Shown one piece after another: positions 62,889-64,000 of a stretch of DNA of 64,000 nt (position 1 is its first letter; every line of letters begins with the position of its first letter). The stretch covers positions 2,802,501-2,866,500 of the forward strand of contig NC_064819.1 in NCBI RefSeq assembly GCF_024166365.1, read 5' to 3'. The position numbers were made by a program, and so were the translations under genes. Source of the DNA: Elephas maximus indicus. Lineage: Eukaryota; Chordata; Mammalia; Proboscidea; Elephantidae. The notes under the pieces are model-generated. The model made no database searches. It had not been told where the DNA came from and worked only from the letters and a program-made list of their open reading frames with translations.

Positions 62889-64000
62889 GTATGTCGGAGA
62901 ATTTAAATTCACAGAAAGCACTCCAGATGTACTGGATCTTCCTCTTCTGTCATGCTAGCATTTCTCTCCTTCCTGGTTTTACACCTCGTAGATACGTGTG
63001 GGCTGTTAGGATGTCCTCACTTAGTCATCAGTTTTCCGAGTTTCACAGATTTAGTTTCCTCAGTCATTTCTCAAGGTGAAGAGCAGAAAACTTTTTTTTT
63101 TTTTGCTATTCTGTTTCCACTGGTCCCTCATTTATCTTTTCCATTCTGATACAGAAGTATCTACAGTTGAATGACACATATGTGAACGCACACACGTTTA
63201 TGGAGAGATGTGTAATTATGTAAACACACACACATACATAGAGAGACGTGTAATTTTTGTTTGTTTAGAATTTGTCAGAAGCAGTGGAGGCATATTACCC
63301 CATGTATTATTCTTTTTGAGCACAGAGGCCAAGAAAGCATTCCCTGTTTCTGGGGAACTCTTGTTTTTCACCATACGTTCATAATCGTTTTTGATGCTGC
63401 CAATAACTTCCACTCCGCATTGAGTTCAGGCCCTACTGGGTAACTCCCTGTACGGCTCTTTGCAGAGAAATGGGGTTCCTACTGTACCTCCTGTCTGGCC
63501 AGTAACAAACGAAGACACGTGAAGCCCACAGGATATGATGCGCAGCTTTTAAAGATCACGTTGCAGATTTATGGAGTCGGTCTAAACAAGGGAATGTGGT
63601 TAACTCAGATGCGAACGCCGTAAGCAGCGTGTTTGCCGCTTTATCCCTCTTAAGGCAGTCGTGGCACGTGAGCGGTGCTTCTTTATGTCTAGGATTCTGG
63701 TCACGTAGCACTCCTTGCCCCTCAGCCGGGGACGGAGGAAAGGCCAGGAGGGCACCGGACTGGACAAGTCAGGGCAGCTCTCGTCTGGGGCTTTGTCTTT
63801 AGCAGTAAGTGGGTGTTTTCAGTTTTGGGTTTTTCCTCTTACGTGTCCGTCATTCCCGTGGGGTGTGTGGTGTGTGTGGTATCATTTACGAATGCTGGTT
63901 TGCAGAGGGCCTGACTGCCTCGCCTTACAGCCAGCCTGCTGTGTCCACCTGAGCATCCTGGTGTGCAGTGGGCAGACGGGACCTGACTGTATCCTGCCCC
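62889..64000. other. ZDHHC23: ZDHHC23 intron to window end
   Basis: The next human-type coding segment (after DHHC-CVW, beginning INSC) is not found up to 64,000, so the intron is longer than 1.1 kb. Contains a T run at 63,091-63,103 and a short CA-rich patch at 63,187-63,240. No other element recognised. Confidence 0.55.

Noticed and set aside
63596..63802. Possible further ZDHHC23 exon (68-codon frame)
   Set aside because: Does not encode the expected segment after the DHHC motif and lacks a matching acceptor and phase.

Overview
The window is mammalian nuclear DNA from an afrotherian, most likely an elephant or close relative. The evidence is about twenty copies of the afrotherian tRNA-derived SINE (AfroSINE), two RTE/BovB-like retrotransposon copies and elephant-type L1 3' ends. 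Species is inferred from these repeats. Coding sequence is split into short exons with GT..AG introns, and nothing bacterial or viral-operon-like is present.

Positions 1 to about 55,650 hold the 3' two-thirds of GRAMD1C (Aster-C, an ER-anchored sterol transfer protein) on the + strand. Twelve coding exons join in frame with matching splice phases into 483 residues ending at a TAG stop (54,044-54,046). They cover the segment after the GRAM domain, the sterol-binding VASt/ASTER domain, one transmembrane helix and the C-terminal tail. The 5' exons (N-terminus and GRAM domain) lie upstream of the window. The 3' UTR runs to clustered AATAAA signals near 55,571-55,643.

Positions 57,180-64,000 hold the start of ZDHHC23 (NIDD, a DHHC palmitoyltransferase), also on +. 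There is a CpG-rich promoter region with GC boxes, a probable non-coding first exon near 58.4-58.5 kb, the first coding exon (ATG at 59,889) and a large coding exon (62,178-62,888) that ends just after the DHHC motif. The remaining exons are downstream. The order GRAMD1C then ZDHHC23 in tandem matches human 3q13.31.

The most striking non-genic feature is a 10.4-kb minisatellite (11,567-21,969) in a GRAMD1C intron, about 217 copies of a 48-bp unit. The unit length is a multiple of three and the base unit has no stop in any of six frames, so it creates very long but spurious ORFs. The array has register-shifting 44-bp units, an internal duplication of about 1.2 kb, strong G-over-C skew and a palindrome in most units. 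Two further GC-rich minisatellites (63-bp, and 45/37-bp with a higher-order period of 193 bp) flank the presumed ZDHHC23 first exon.

The rest is intronic sequence with nested mobile elements: AfroSINEs, RTE copies, two tRNA-Gly-headed SINEs whose bodies derive from both ends of the RTE, MaLR-type LTRs, L1 3' ends and MIRs. The RTE, the AfroSINE and the tRNA-Gly SINE share 3' ends, which points to one LINE mobilising two SINE families. Boundaries of repeats are judged by eye and are approximate.
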